From Streptomyces sp. cf386 (GTDB taxonomy: Bacteria; Actinomycetota; Actinomycetes; Streptomycetales; Streptomycetaceae), in the NCBI RefSeq assembly GCF_900103585.1, contig NZ_FNHV01000007.1, positions 453,357 to 517,356 of the forward strand: a DNA stretch of 64,000 bases. The letters are read 5' to 3'. Below, piece after piece: positions 41,943 through 48,822 of the stretch. Within the stretch, counting starts at the first letter, position 1. Every line of letters starts with the position of its first letter. Below the pieces are notes generated by a model. The model worked only from the letters and a program-made list of their open reading frames with translations, had not been told where the DNA came from and made no database searches. The translations under genes were made by a program, and so were the position numbers.

Positions 41943-43244
41943 ATGATGGTGGACATGGTGAGCGAGCAGACCCGGATGACGACGTCGACATCCATACGCA
42001 CTTCGGAGGCCGGCGAGCCCCAGACGGCCTCCACACGCACGTGGACGACACGGCTGCTCGTCCTCGGCATCGTGCTGTCCGCGCTGAACCTCCGCCCCGC
42101 CATCACCAGCCTCGGTGCCCTCCTCGAAGAGGTCCGCGACGGGCTCGGCATGAGCGGCAGCGTGGCCGGAGTGCTCACCTCCGTGCCCCCGCTCTGTTTC
42201 GCCCTCTTCGGCGTCATGGCCCCACGGCTCGCCCGCCGCTTCGGCCCCGGCGCGGTGGTGTGCGGCGGCATGGTCGCCATCGCCGCCGGACTGCTGCTGC
42301 GCCCCTACGCGGGCAGCACGGCCGGCTTCCTGGCCGCCAGCGCCCTCGCCCTCATGGGCATCGCCGTCAGCAACATCCTGATGCCGGTCATCGTCAAGCG
42401 CTGGTTCCCGGACCGGGTCGGCTCCATGACCGGCCTGTACTCGATGGCCCTCGCCCTCGGCACCGCGTCCGCGGCCGCGGTGACGGTGCCCATGACCGAG
42501 GTGATGGGCGGCAGTTGGCAGACCGGCCTCGCGGTGTGGGCGGGCCTGGCCGCGGCGGCCGTACTACCGTGGATACCGTTCGTGCGGCAGCGGGGCGCGG
42601 GGCCGGCCGACCCGGTGGCGGCGAGGCAGGAGCACGCGCGCGTGGAGCAGCCCGGGCTGCGGATCACCAGGAGCCGTACCGCCTGGGCGCTGGCCGTCTT
42701 CTTCGGGCTCCAGGCCACCGCCGCCTACATCACGATGGGCTGGATGGCGCAGATCTTCCGGGACGCCGGTGTGCCCGCGTCCACGGCCGGGCTGCTGCTC
42801 GCCGTCACGATGGTGATGGGCGTGCCCCTGGCCTTCGTCATCCCGCGCCTGGCCACCCGGCTGCCGCACCAGGGCCCGATCGCCATCGCGCTCGGTGTCT
42901 GCGGACTCGCGGGCTACGCCGGCCTGTACTTCGCGCCGGCCGCCGGCGCCTGGGCCTGGGCGCTGCTGCTCGGCGTCTCCAACTGCTCCTTCCCGCTGGC
43001 CCTCACGATGGTCGGGATGCGGGCCAGGACCGGCGCGGGCGTCGCCCAGCTGTCCGCCTTCGCGCAGAGCACCGGCTATCTGCTCTCCATCCCGGGCCCG
43101 CTCCTGGTGGGCGTGCTCTACCAGCACAGCGGCGGCTGGGGGCTGCCCCTCGCGCTCATGACCGGCCTGATGATCCCGCAGATGCTGGTGGGCGTCCTCG
43201 CGGGACGGAACCGCACGGTGGAGGACGAGGCGGCCCGGCCCTAG
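41943..43244 (+). CDS. MFS transporter, CynX/NimT-like
   Basis: A membrane protein of up to 433 residues with 12 hydrophobic segments. LNLRPAITSLGALLEEVRDGLGMSGSVAGVLTSVPPLCFALFGVMAPRLARRFG is the CynX/NimT hallmark (cyanate/nitroimidazole transport branch). The N-terminal start is uncertain: ATG 41943 and ATG 41955 are possible, as are GTG 41958 and ATG 41976. The operator candidate ends only two bases ahead of the first. Substrate unknown. A short SGM_5486-type protein follows, as usual for this family. Confidence 0.87.
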   Translation: MMVDMVSEQTRMTTSTSIRTSEAGEPQTASTRTWTTRLLVLGIVLSALNLRPAITSLGALLEEVRDGLGMSGSVAGVLTSVPPLCFALFGVMAPRLARRFGPGAVVCGGMVAIAAGLLLRPYAGSTAGFLAASALALMGIAVSNILMPVIVKRWFPDRVGSMTGLYSMALALGTASAAAVTVPMTEVMGGSWQTGLAVWAGLAAAAVLPWIPFVRQRGAGPADPVAARQEHARVEQPGLRITRSRTAWALAVFFGLQATAAYITMGWMAQIFRDAGVPASTAGLLLAVTMVMGVPLAFVIPRLATRLPHQGPIAIALGVCGLAGYAGLYFAPAAGAWAWALLLGVSNCSFPLALTMVGMRARTGAGVAQLSAFAQSTGYLLSIPGPLLVGVLYQHSGGWGLPLALMTGLMIPQMLVGVLAGRNRTVEDEAARP

Positions 43245-43293
43245 GCCTCACCCCGGCGCAGTCGGCGCGGGCGGAGGGTGCGAGACTTGCCGT

Positions 43294-43410
43294 ATGCCAG
43301 TGCTCGACCCGAACCCCCGGAACGGCCAGAAGAAGATGCTGCTCGTCTTCGGCGCGTTCTTCGCCATCTTCGTGATCATCGGCATCGTCGCGACGATCGC
43401 CTCTCCCTGA
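43294..43410 (+). CDS. SGM_5486-type small transporter-associated membrane protein
   Basis: A 38-residue protein, shorter than most gene finders report. It reads MPVLDPNPRNGQKKMLLVFG and then FVIIGIVATIASP: a polar N-terminus with two Lys and one membrane helix. I recognise this as the tiny family called SGM_5486 transporter-associated protein in streptomycetes. It starts 49 bases after the MFS stop. The stop codon lies in a 15-bp tandem repeat. Confidence 0.75.
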   Translation: MPVLDPNPRNGQKKMLLVFGAFFAIFVIIGIVATIASP

Positions 43411-43445
43411 CGCCACTCTCCCTGACGCCACTCTCCTCGACGCAC
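43401..43445 (+). repeat. 15-bp tandem repeat, three units
   Basis: CTCTCCCTGACGCCA occurs at 43401-43415 and 43416-43430, followed by a degenerate third unit CTCTCCTCGACGCAC (43431-43445). It overlaps the last codons and the stop of the small membrane protein. Confidence 0.8.
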
Positions 43446-43472
43446 GCCTCCCTGACACAGGCCGTCATGCCG

Positions 43473-43504
43473 ATGGTGGGGCTAGCACCACCATCCCCTA
43501 GGGG
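43473..43504. promoter_or_regulatory. palindrome cluster upstream of a small membrane protein
   Basis: ATGGTGG (43473-43479) and CCACCAT (43488-43494) form an inverted repeat around GGCTAGCA, and CCCCTAGGGG (43495-43504) is a perfect 10-bp palindrome directly after it. They lie 118-149 bases upstream of the ATG at 43622. Looks like an operator region; the binder is unknown. Confidence 0.45.
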
Positions 43505-43621
43505 GTAAGTGTCAGGGTCAACTGGGTGGATCACCGGATGGGTTGTGGGCCGGAGGTTCCGTAGTTTCGAAGTGTGACCGCGAGAGGCGGACACGGACCA
43601 CTCGGAACCTGCGGAGGCATC

Positions 43622-43828
43622 ATGTCGGCCCGTACGCACACCCCGGCCCACCCGGCGTCCACGGGCCGTGCCGACATCCGGCTGCCCTGGTGGGCCCTCG
43701 CCCTGCCGACGCTCGCCTTCATCACGCTGCTGACGCTGATACTCAACCCGTCCGACGCGCAGGCGGCGACCGCCGAGCCCGCGATCACCCAGCTCTTCGA
43801 GCGCATACAGCAGCTGATCATGCGCTGA
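43622..43828 (+). CDS. small single-pass membrane protein
   Basis: A 68-residue protein. N-terminus polar (MSARTHTPAHPASTGRADIR), one membrane helix about 22-39 (LPWWALALPTLAFITLLTLIL), then an Ala/Glu-rich short tail with an amphipathic helix (ITQLFERIQQLIMR). No known family recognised by me. GGAGG precedes the ATG. The upstream palindromes suggest regulated expression. Confidence 0.6.
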   Translation: MSARTHTPAHPASTGRADIRLPWWALALPTLAFITLLTLILNPSDAQAATAEPAITQLFERIQQLIMR

Positions 43829-43893
43829 GCACGGCCGAAGCGGCACGTCAACTACCTGCGCCCCATGGCCTGTTTCATGCGAAGCTGGGACTC

Positions 43894-44412
43894 ATGAGCG
43901 TCGCAGAACCCCGCAGGATTGTCCTCTTCCGGCATGCGAAAGCCGACTGGCCACAGGTGACCGACCACGAGCGGCCGCTCGCAGATCGGGGCCGAATGGA
44001 CGCGGCAGAGGCCGGACGCAGGCTGACCGACACCGCCATCCCCTTCGATCTGGCCCTGTGCTCCACCGCGACCCGGACCCGCGAGACCTGGAAGCTCGCC
44101 GTCCACGAGTTCCCGCACCGGCCGAAAACGGTCTACGAAGAGCGGATCTACGAGGCCTCGCCCGGCGAGCTGATCGCCGTGCTCAACGAAACACCCGACG
44201 ACGCGCAGAACATCGTGCTGATCGGCCACAACCCGGGCGTACAGGGCCTCGCCGAGATCCTGTCCGGCACGGCCGAGGGCGACGCCCGCGACCGGATGAG
44301 CCGCCGCGGCTTCCCGGCCGCGGCCTTCGCCGTGCTCTCCTTCAGCGGCACCTGGAAGACGCTGGAGCCCGGGGTGGCCACGCTGGTCGACTACTGGGCC
44401 CCGTCGGAGTGA
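43894..44412 (+). CDS. SixA-type histidine phosphatase
   Basis: A 172-residue protein of the histidine phosphatase superfamily. IVLFRHAKADWPQ carries RHAKA (RHG-like, phospho-accepting His), LCSTATRTRETW the second Arg, and VLIGHNPGVQGLAE the second His (GHNPG). SixA dephosphorylates phosphohistidine on signalling proteins; in actinobacteria the target is unknown. Start ATG 43894 gives MSVAEPRRIVL. A perfect bidirectional terminator separates it from serB. Confidence 0.9.
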   Translation: MSVAEPRRIVLFRHAKADWPQVTDHERPLADRGRMDAAEAGRRLTDTAIPFDLALCSTATRTRETWKLAVHEFPHRPKTVYEERIYEASPGELIAVLNETPDDAQNIVLIGHNPGVQGLAEILSGTAEGDARDRMSRRGFPAAAFAVLSFSGTWKTLEPGVATLVDYWAPSE

Positions 44413-44425
44413 CCGACCCACGCGA

Positions 44426-44457
44426 AGGGGCCCGGCACCGCCTGGTGCCGGGCCCCT
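44426..44457. terminator. bidirectional terminator between sixA and serB
   Basis: AGGGGCCCGGCACC (44426-44439) and GGTGCCGGGCCCCT (44444-44457), a perfect 14-bp stem with a 4-base loop between convergent genes. Confidence 0.85.
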
Positions 44458-44527
44458 GTGCATGCAAGGCCCCAGGTGCGTGCGTGCTGTCAGGCCCGGA
44501 TCAGCACCGTGCGGTACATCAGCCTCA

Positions 44528-45736
44528 TCAGTCCTCTTCGTGCATGTCCGCGGCCTCGACCTCTTCGCGGGTGACGCCCAGCAGATAAAGGACCGTGTCC
44601 AGGAACGGCACGTTCACGGCCGTGTGCGCGGCCTCCCGCACCACCGGCTTGGCGTTGAAGGCGACGCCCAGGCCGGCCGCGTTGAGCATGTCCAGATCGT
44701 TGGCACCGTCACCGATCGCCACCGTCTGGGACAGCGGCACACCCGCCTCGGCGGCGAATCGGCGCAGCAGGCGTGCCTTGCCCGCCCGGTCCACGATCTC
44801 GCCGGTGACCTTGCCCGTCAGCTTCCCGTCGACGATCTCCAGCGTGTTCGCCTGGGCGAAGTCCAGCCCGAGCCGCTCCTTGAGATCATCGGTGACCTGG
44901 GTGAACCCGCCCGAGACGACACCCACTTGGAAGCCGAGCCGCTTCAGCGTACGGATGAGCGTGCGCGCGCCCGGCGTCAGCCGCACCTCGCTGCGCACCT
45001 TCTCCACCACCGAGGCGTCCAGCCCCTCCAGCAGCGCGACGCGTGCGTGCAGCGACTGCTCGAAGTCCAGCTCCCCGCGCATCGCGGCAGCCGTCACCTC
45101 GGCCACCTTGTCCTCGCAGCCGGCGTGCGCGGCGAAGAGCTCGATCACCTCGTCCTGGATGAGCGTGGAGTCCACGTCCATGACGACCAGGCGCTGCGCG
45201 CGCCGATGCAGACCCGCCGCGACGACCGCGATGTCGACACCCAGTGCCGCCGCGTCGGTCACCAGGGCGGTGCGCAGCGGCTCGGTCTCCACGCCGGACA
45301 CCGCGAACTCCACCGCTGTCACCGGGTACTTGGCGAGCCGGAAGATACGGTCGATGTTGCCGCCCGACTTGGTGATCTTGGCGGCGATCGCGGCGGTCGC
45401 CTCGGCGGTGAGCGGGTGCCCGAGCACGGTCACGAGGGACCGTCCGAGCCCACGGGGCCGGTTGTCACCGCGGCCGGAGATGATCTCCGCCTGCATCTTC
45501 ATCGACTCCGCCCAACTGTGGACGGTTGCCCGCAGATCACCCTCCATCCCCGCGGGAGGCGGCGTCACGAGCGCGCACAGTGTGATCCGGCCACGGGTGA
45601 CGACCTGCTCGATGTCGACCACGTCGACGGAGTAGGCGGCCAGAGTGTCGAAGAGTCCGGCCGTGATACCAGGCCTGTCCTTCCCGAAGATCTTGACGAG
45701 AAGAGTGGGGATGTCGGAGGTCTGCGAAGCGCTCAT
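44528..45736 (-). CDS. serB: phosphoserine phosphatase with ACT-like N-terminus
   Basis: A 402-residue enzyme for the last step of serine synthesis. N-terminal ACT-like regulatory repeats occupy about 10-165 (LLVKIFGKDRPGITAGLFDTLAAYSVDVVDIEQ, then LGRSLVTVLGHPLTAEATAAIAAKITKSGGNID). The HAD core begins VVMDVDSTLIQDE with D187 and D189, has SGGFTQVTDDL and GKARLLRRFA, and ends GDGANDLDMLNAAGLGVAFNAKP. Start ATG 45736. The length exceeds the minimal 225-residue SerB because of the ACT-like region, as in other actinobacteria. Confidence 0.95.
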   Translation of the reverse strand: MSASQTSDIPTLLVKIFGKDRPGITAGLFDTLAAYSVDVVDIEQVVTRGRITLCALVTPPPAGMEGDLRATVHSWAESMKMQAEIISGRGDNRPRGLGRSLVTVLGHPLTAEATAAIAAKITKSGGNIDRIFRLAKYPVTAVEFAVSGVETEPLRTALVTDAAALGVDIAVVAAGLHRRAQRLVVMDVDSTLIQDEVIELFAAHAGCEDKVAEVTAAAMRGELDFEQSLHARVALLEGLDASVVEKVRSEVRLTPGARTLIRTLKRLGFQVGVVSGGFTQVTDDLKERLGLDFAQANTLEIVDGKLTGKVTGEIVDRAGKARLLRRFAAEAGVPLSQTVAIGDGANDLDMLNAAGLGVAFNAKPVVREAAHTAVNVPFLDTVLYLLGVTREEVEAADMHEED

Positions 45737-46080
45737 GGTGCCTCCACCGTATCCGGCACTCAGTGCCTGGCGCCCCTGAGGTCCGTCTAGCGGACACGGA
45801 ACAGTGGGTGTCGCTCGGATGGCGCGAGTCTTACATGCGGGCCACGGGCGTGCCAGTGCCTGTGATTCGGCACAGGGGTGCCTGTGAGGTTGGGGCGGGG
45901 CGTGCCGGAGCTTCGAGGCGTATGGCCGCTGTGCCTGAGGGCTCGCGCGAGGGTGCGACCACCCCCAAGCGTGCTTGCCCTCTCCGCGCAGAGGCGAGTA
46001 CTCCCCGTCGGCGCAGCACGCGGGAGGCGGGTACCTCTTGCCCGCGCAGCACGCGGCCGCAGCGCGTTCCCCGGTACGGA
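45737..46080. other. 344-base gap upstream of serB
   Basis: No gene is supported. Near serB lie a short hairpin GTCCGTCTAGCGGAC (45782-45796) and the probable promoter. Farther on, GCGCAGCACGCGG occurs at 46011-46023 and 46044-46056, a direct repeat. The rest is non-descript and somewhat lower in codon bias. Confidence 0.5.
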
Positions 46081-48594
46081 CTACGGGCGTCCCTTGGGCT
46101 TCCCCGGCGGCGGGGGAGGAGGCGGCGGTGGCGGAGGCGGCGGAGGCGGCGGTCCCTCGCTCCCTCCGGACGACGACCGGTTCCCACGCCGCCGAGGAGG
46201 CCGGGGCTGCCTCGGGGGCGGTTCGAACGGCCGGGCGACCGTGGGCGCGCCGTACATGTCGTCGCCGGTGGGGGGCGGCGGGTCACTGGACGCCCGGTCA
46301 CCGGACTGCGGGTCACCGGGCCGCTGTGCATCGTCACGCCCCGCCCGCGCGTTGCGCCCTGGCCCTGCACCGCGCGCCCAGTCCACGTCGCCTTCCGGCC
46401 CCGTGTGCTGTCCCGCCTCGCTGCCGTGCCCTCGCCCTGTGCTTTGTCCTGGCCCTGTGCCGTATTCCGGCCTTGCGTCATATCCCGGCCCTGTGCTCTG
46501 TCCAGGCCCCGAGCCGTATCCAGGCCCCGAGCCCTGCCCCCGCCCTGCGCCTTGTCCCCAGCCTGCGTCGCGCCCGAGGCCTGGGCCACGCCCCGACCCT
46601 GCGTCGCGCCCCGAACCCTCGTAACGCCCCCAGCTGGCGTCACCTGCCGACCTCGCATCCGGTCCGCGTGCCTCGTCGGACCACGAGGCACGCTCAGCAG
46701 GCGGGGCCGCGCCCGGAGGTCGTGCGTCCTCCGGTTCGCGCAGTTCCTCCGGCATGCGCAGGTACGGATTCGTCGCCGGGTTCGGTGGCCGGTACGGCGT
46801 GCCGGGCGTGTACGGCCCCGACCGGCTCCCGTACGGCAGAGCTCCCGGACCCTCCGTCGCCGTGGCCCCGGCACCCGGCGTTCCCGCCACTCCCGCCGTA
46901 CCCGCCGTACCCGCCCCCGCACCCCCAGCCACGCTCAGAGCCAGCGGCGCCGCCCGCTGCCCCGCCGCCCCGCTCGCCCGGGCCAGCAGCGCACCCACGG
47001 CACCCGCCGCCGCGCCCCAGGCCGCCCCGAGAAGCAGCGCCATGCCGAGGTTCCCCCGCAGCTCCACCCCGGCGCCGAACGCGTCGAAGCCCAGCACCGA
47101 CAGCGAGGCGTCCACGGACACTTCCGTCAGCCACGCGAGCAACGGCAGCGTCAACGCCGTCGCGATCCCGAGCCGCAGCGCACACCGCCCGGCGAATCCG
47201 AGGGGCCCCGGATCCCGTACGCCCCCGACGCCCGGCCCTCCAGAGGTGCCGGCTCCCGATGGCCGTACGACAACCGAATCCGGCCCTCCGACGGCCCCCG
47301 ACCCCGATGCCCGCACCTCCCAAGAGCCACCCGTGCCACCCACCGGCCCGGAACCCGAAGCAGTCCCCGCACCGGAAGCCATCCCCGCACCTGAAGCCAT
47401 TCCGCCTCGCGAGCCCCACCCCCCGCCAGACCCGCCGACCCCGACCCCGCCCCCGGTCTCAATCCCGGCGGCCCAGCCCGCGACCCCCACAGGCGTCCGC
47501 ACCGCGGTCAGCACCCCCGCGAGCAGCATCATCAGCCCCGCCGCCACCCCCAGCAGCCACACGCGCCCGTCCAGCTCCGCCAGCCTGCTCAGGGTCACGG
47601 ACTGGTCGCCGCCGCTGTTCAGCAGGTCGTCCAGGGGATCCGGGAGCAGGCCGGCCAGAACTCCTGTCGCCTTGCCGTCGAACGGGACGAACAGGCCGAT
47701 CGGGATGCCGAGCCACACGCCGTTCGGGGCGCCGAGCAGGGCGGCGCCCGCGATGCGCTTGGGGTGGGCGTCGCCGATCGCCGCGATCGCCGCAGCCGCG
47801 AACCCGGCCGCGACCGCCACCAGCAGCACCGTGACGAGGGCGGACGCGGCGGGCCGTACGACGCGGTGCACGGCCTCCCAGCCGCGCGGCAGCGGGGTGC
47901 GGCGCGAGGCCAGCAGGGCGATCAGCAGGATGCCGACGGACCAGCCCAGGCCGCCCAGCAGGGTCGGCGCCGTGTCCACCGTGAAGCCGACCGCCGCCTT
48001 CGCGTCGATGAGGTCGCCGATCTGGTCGGGCAGCAGCCCACCTATGTCCCCGATGTCGCCCACCCCGGGGATCTCGACACCGCCGTCCCCGCCCGTGCCC
48101 GGCAGGTCGTCGAGCCCCAGCGAGCTCCCGTCGATCGTGATGACGTCGTGCCCCGCCCACGCGAGCCCGCCCAGTGTCGCCACGAACAGCGCGACCACCG
48201 CGCCCGCGCGCGCGAGAAGTTCGGCCGGCGCGATCACAACACCCGCGCCCCGCAAGGACCGTAAGAAGAACCACGACAGCAGCACCGCGCCGACCAGGCT
48301 CACACCCAGTGGCGTGATCTCGATGGCGGTCGTCGCCTCCGCGCCCGTCAATCCGAAAGCGGACACATCACCGGACGGCGTGACGGAACCACCCGCCCCA
48401 AGGGCCACCACCGCCGCGGTCATCGGGCCCAGAGAGGCGGCCTTGTCCGCCTCCAGCAGATGCAGACCGAGCGCCGCCGTGCCGGCCATCCCGATCAACG
48501 CCCAGCTCACCGAGGCGATCGCGGACAGCAGGATGTCCCCCCACGGCAGCCTCGTGCCGTGCCTCGCGCTCTCGACGTTCGTGGACGCGCTCAT
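46081..48594 (-). CDS. streptophobe family membrane protein with polyproline tail
   Basis: An 837-residue protein. The N-terminal ~550 residues hold about ten hydrophobic segments (first WGDILLSAIASVSWALIGMAGTAALGLHLL). The layout matches the large streptomycete family called streptophobe, function unknown. Inside this region (about 395-480) is a Gly/Ser-rich insert. The last ~250 residues are a cytosolic low-complexity tail rich in Gly, Arg, Pro and Ser, and the C-terminus holds 16 consecutive prolines (codons 46108-46155) before GKPKGRP. Start 48594 with GGGGGG upstream. The tail may be scaffold-like or degrade unequally between strains. Confidence 0.85.
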   Translation of the reverse strand: MSASTNVESARHGTRLPWGDILLSAIASVSWALIGMAGTAALGLHLLEADKAASLGPMTAAVVALGAGGSVTPSGDVSAFGLTGAEATTAIEITPLGVSLVGAVLLSWFFLRSLRGAGVVIAPAELLARAGAVVALFVATLGGLAWAGHDVITIDGSSLGLDDLPGTGGDGGVEIPGVGDIGDIGGLLPDQIGDLIDAKAAVGFTVDTAPTLLGGLGWSVGILLIALLASRRTPLPRGWEAVHRVVRPAASALVTVLLVAVAAGFAAAAIAAIGDAHPKRIAGAALLGAPNGVWLGIPIGLFVPFDGKATGVLAGLLPDPLDDLLNSGGDQSVTLSRLAELDGRVWLLGVAAGLMMLLAGVLTAVRTPVGVAGWAAGIETGGGVGVGGSGGGWGSRGGMASGAGMASGAGTASGSGPVGGTGGSWEVRASGSGAVGGPDSVVVRPSGAGTSGGPGVGGVRDPGPLGFAGRCALRLGIATALTLPLLAWLTEVSVDASLSVLGFDAFGAGVELRGNLGMALLLGAAWGAAAGAVGALLARASGAAGQRAAPLALSVAGGAGAGTAGTAGVAGTPGAGATATEGPGALPYGSRSGPYTPGTPYRPPNPATNPYLRMPEELREPEDARPPGAAPPAERASWSDEARGPDARSAGDASWGRYEGSGRDAGSGRGPGLGRDAGWGQGAGRGQGSGPGYGSGPGQSTGPGYDARPEYGTGPGQSTGRGHGSEAGQHTGPEGDVDWARGAGPGRNARAGRDDAQRPGDPQSGDRASSDPPPPTGDDMYGAPTVARPFEPPPRQPRPPRRRGNRSSSGGSEGPPPPPPPPPPPPPPPPGKPKGRP

Positions 48595-48701
48595 GGCAGA
48601 CCCCCCGATCCGCGGCGCGGCCGGCTCGCCGCGCATGTCCCCCTCGCGTGGATTACCACTCTCCGGGCTGGTTTCAACCCCGTCAACGGAACCAGTCGAA
48701 G

Positions 48702-48713
48702 CACGCGCGCGTG
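48702..48713. repeat. CACGCGCGCGTG palindrome, intergenic copy
   Basis: A perfect 12-bp alternating purine-pyrimidine palindrome between the streptophobe and FHA-ABC genes. Other copies sit inside genes at 25115, 37027, 38892, 40930, 42633 and 53458; 14-bp versions at 27469 and 53370. Confidence 0.7.
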
Positions 48714-48822
48714 GTCTTCATAAGGCCCGACTTTCAGTCAGGGGGCGGAGCCTGAAATAGTTCCCGACGATGTTCGACATCCCTAGACTCCCTGTGTTGG
48801 GGGTAACTCGGGGGACTACTCA

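Noticed and set aside
45763..47394. Plus-strand open frames across the streptophobe C-terminal tail
   Set aside because: They are Arg/Pro-rich shadows of the Gly/Pro-rich minus-strand tail, with no ribosome site or domain.
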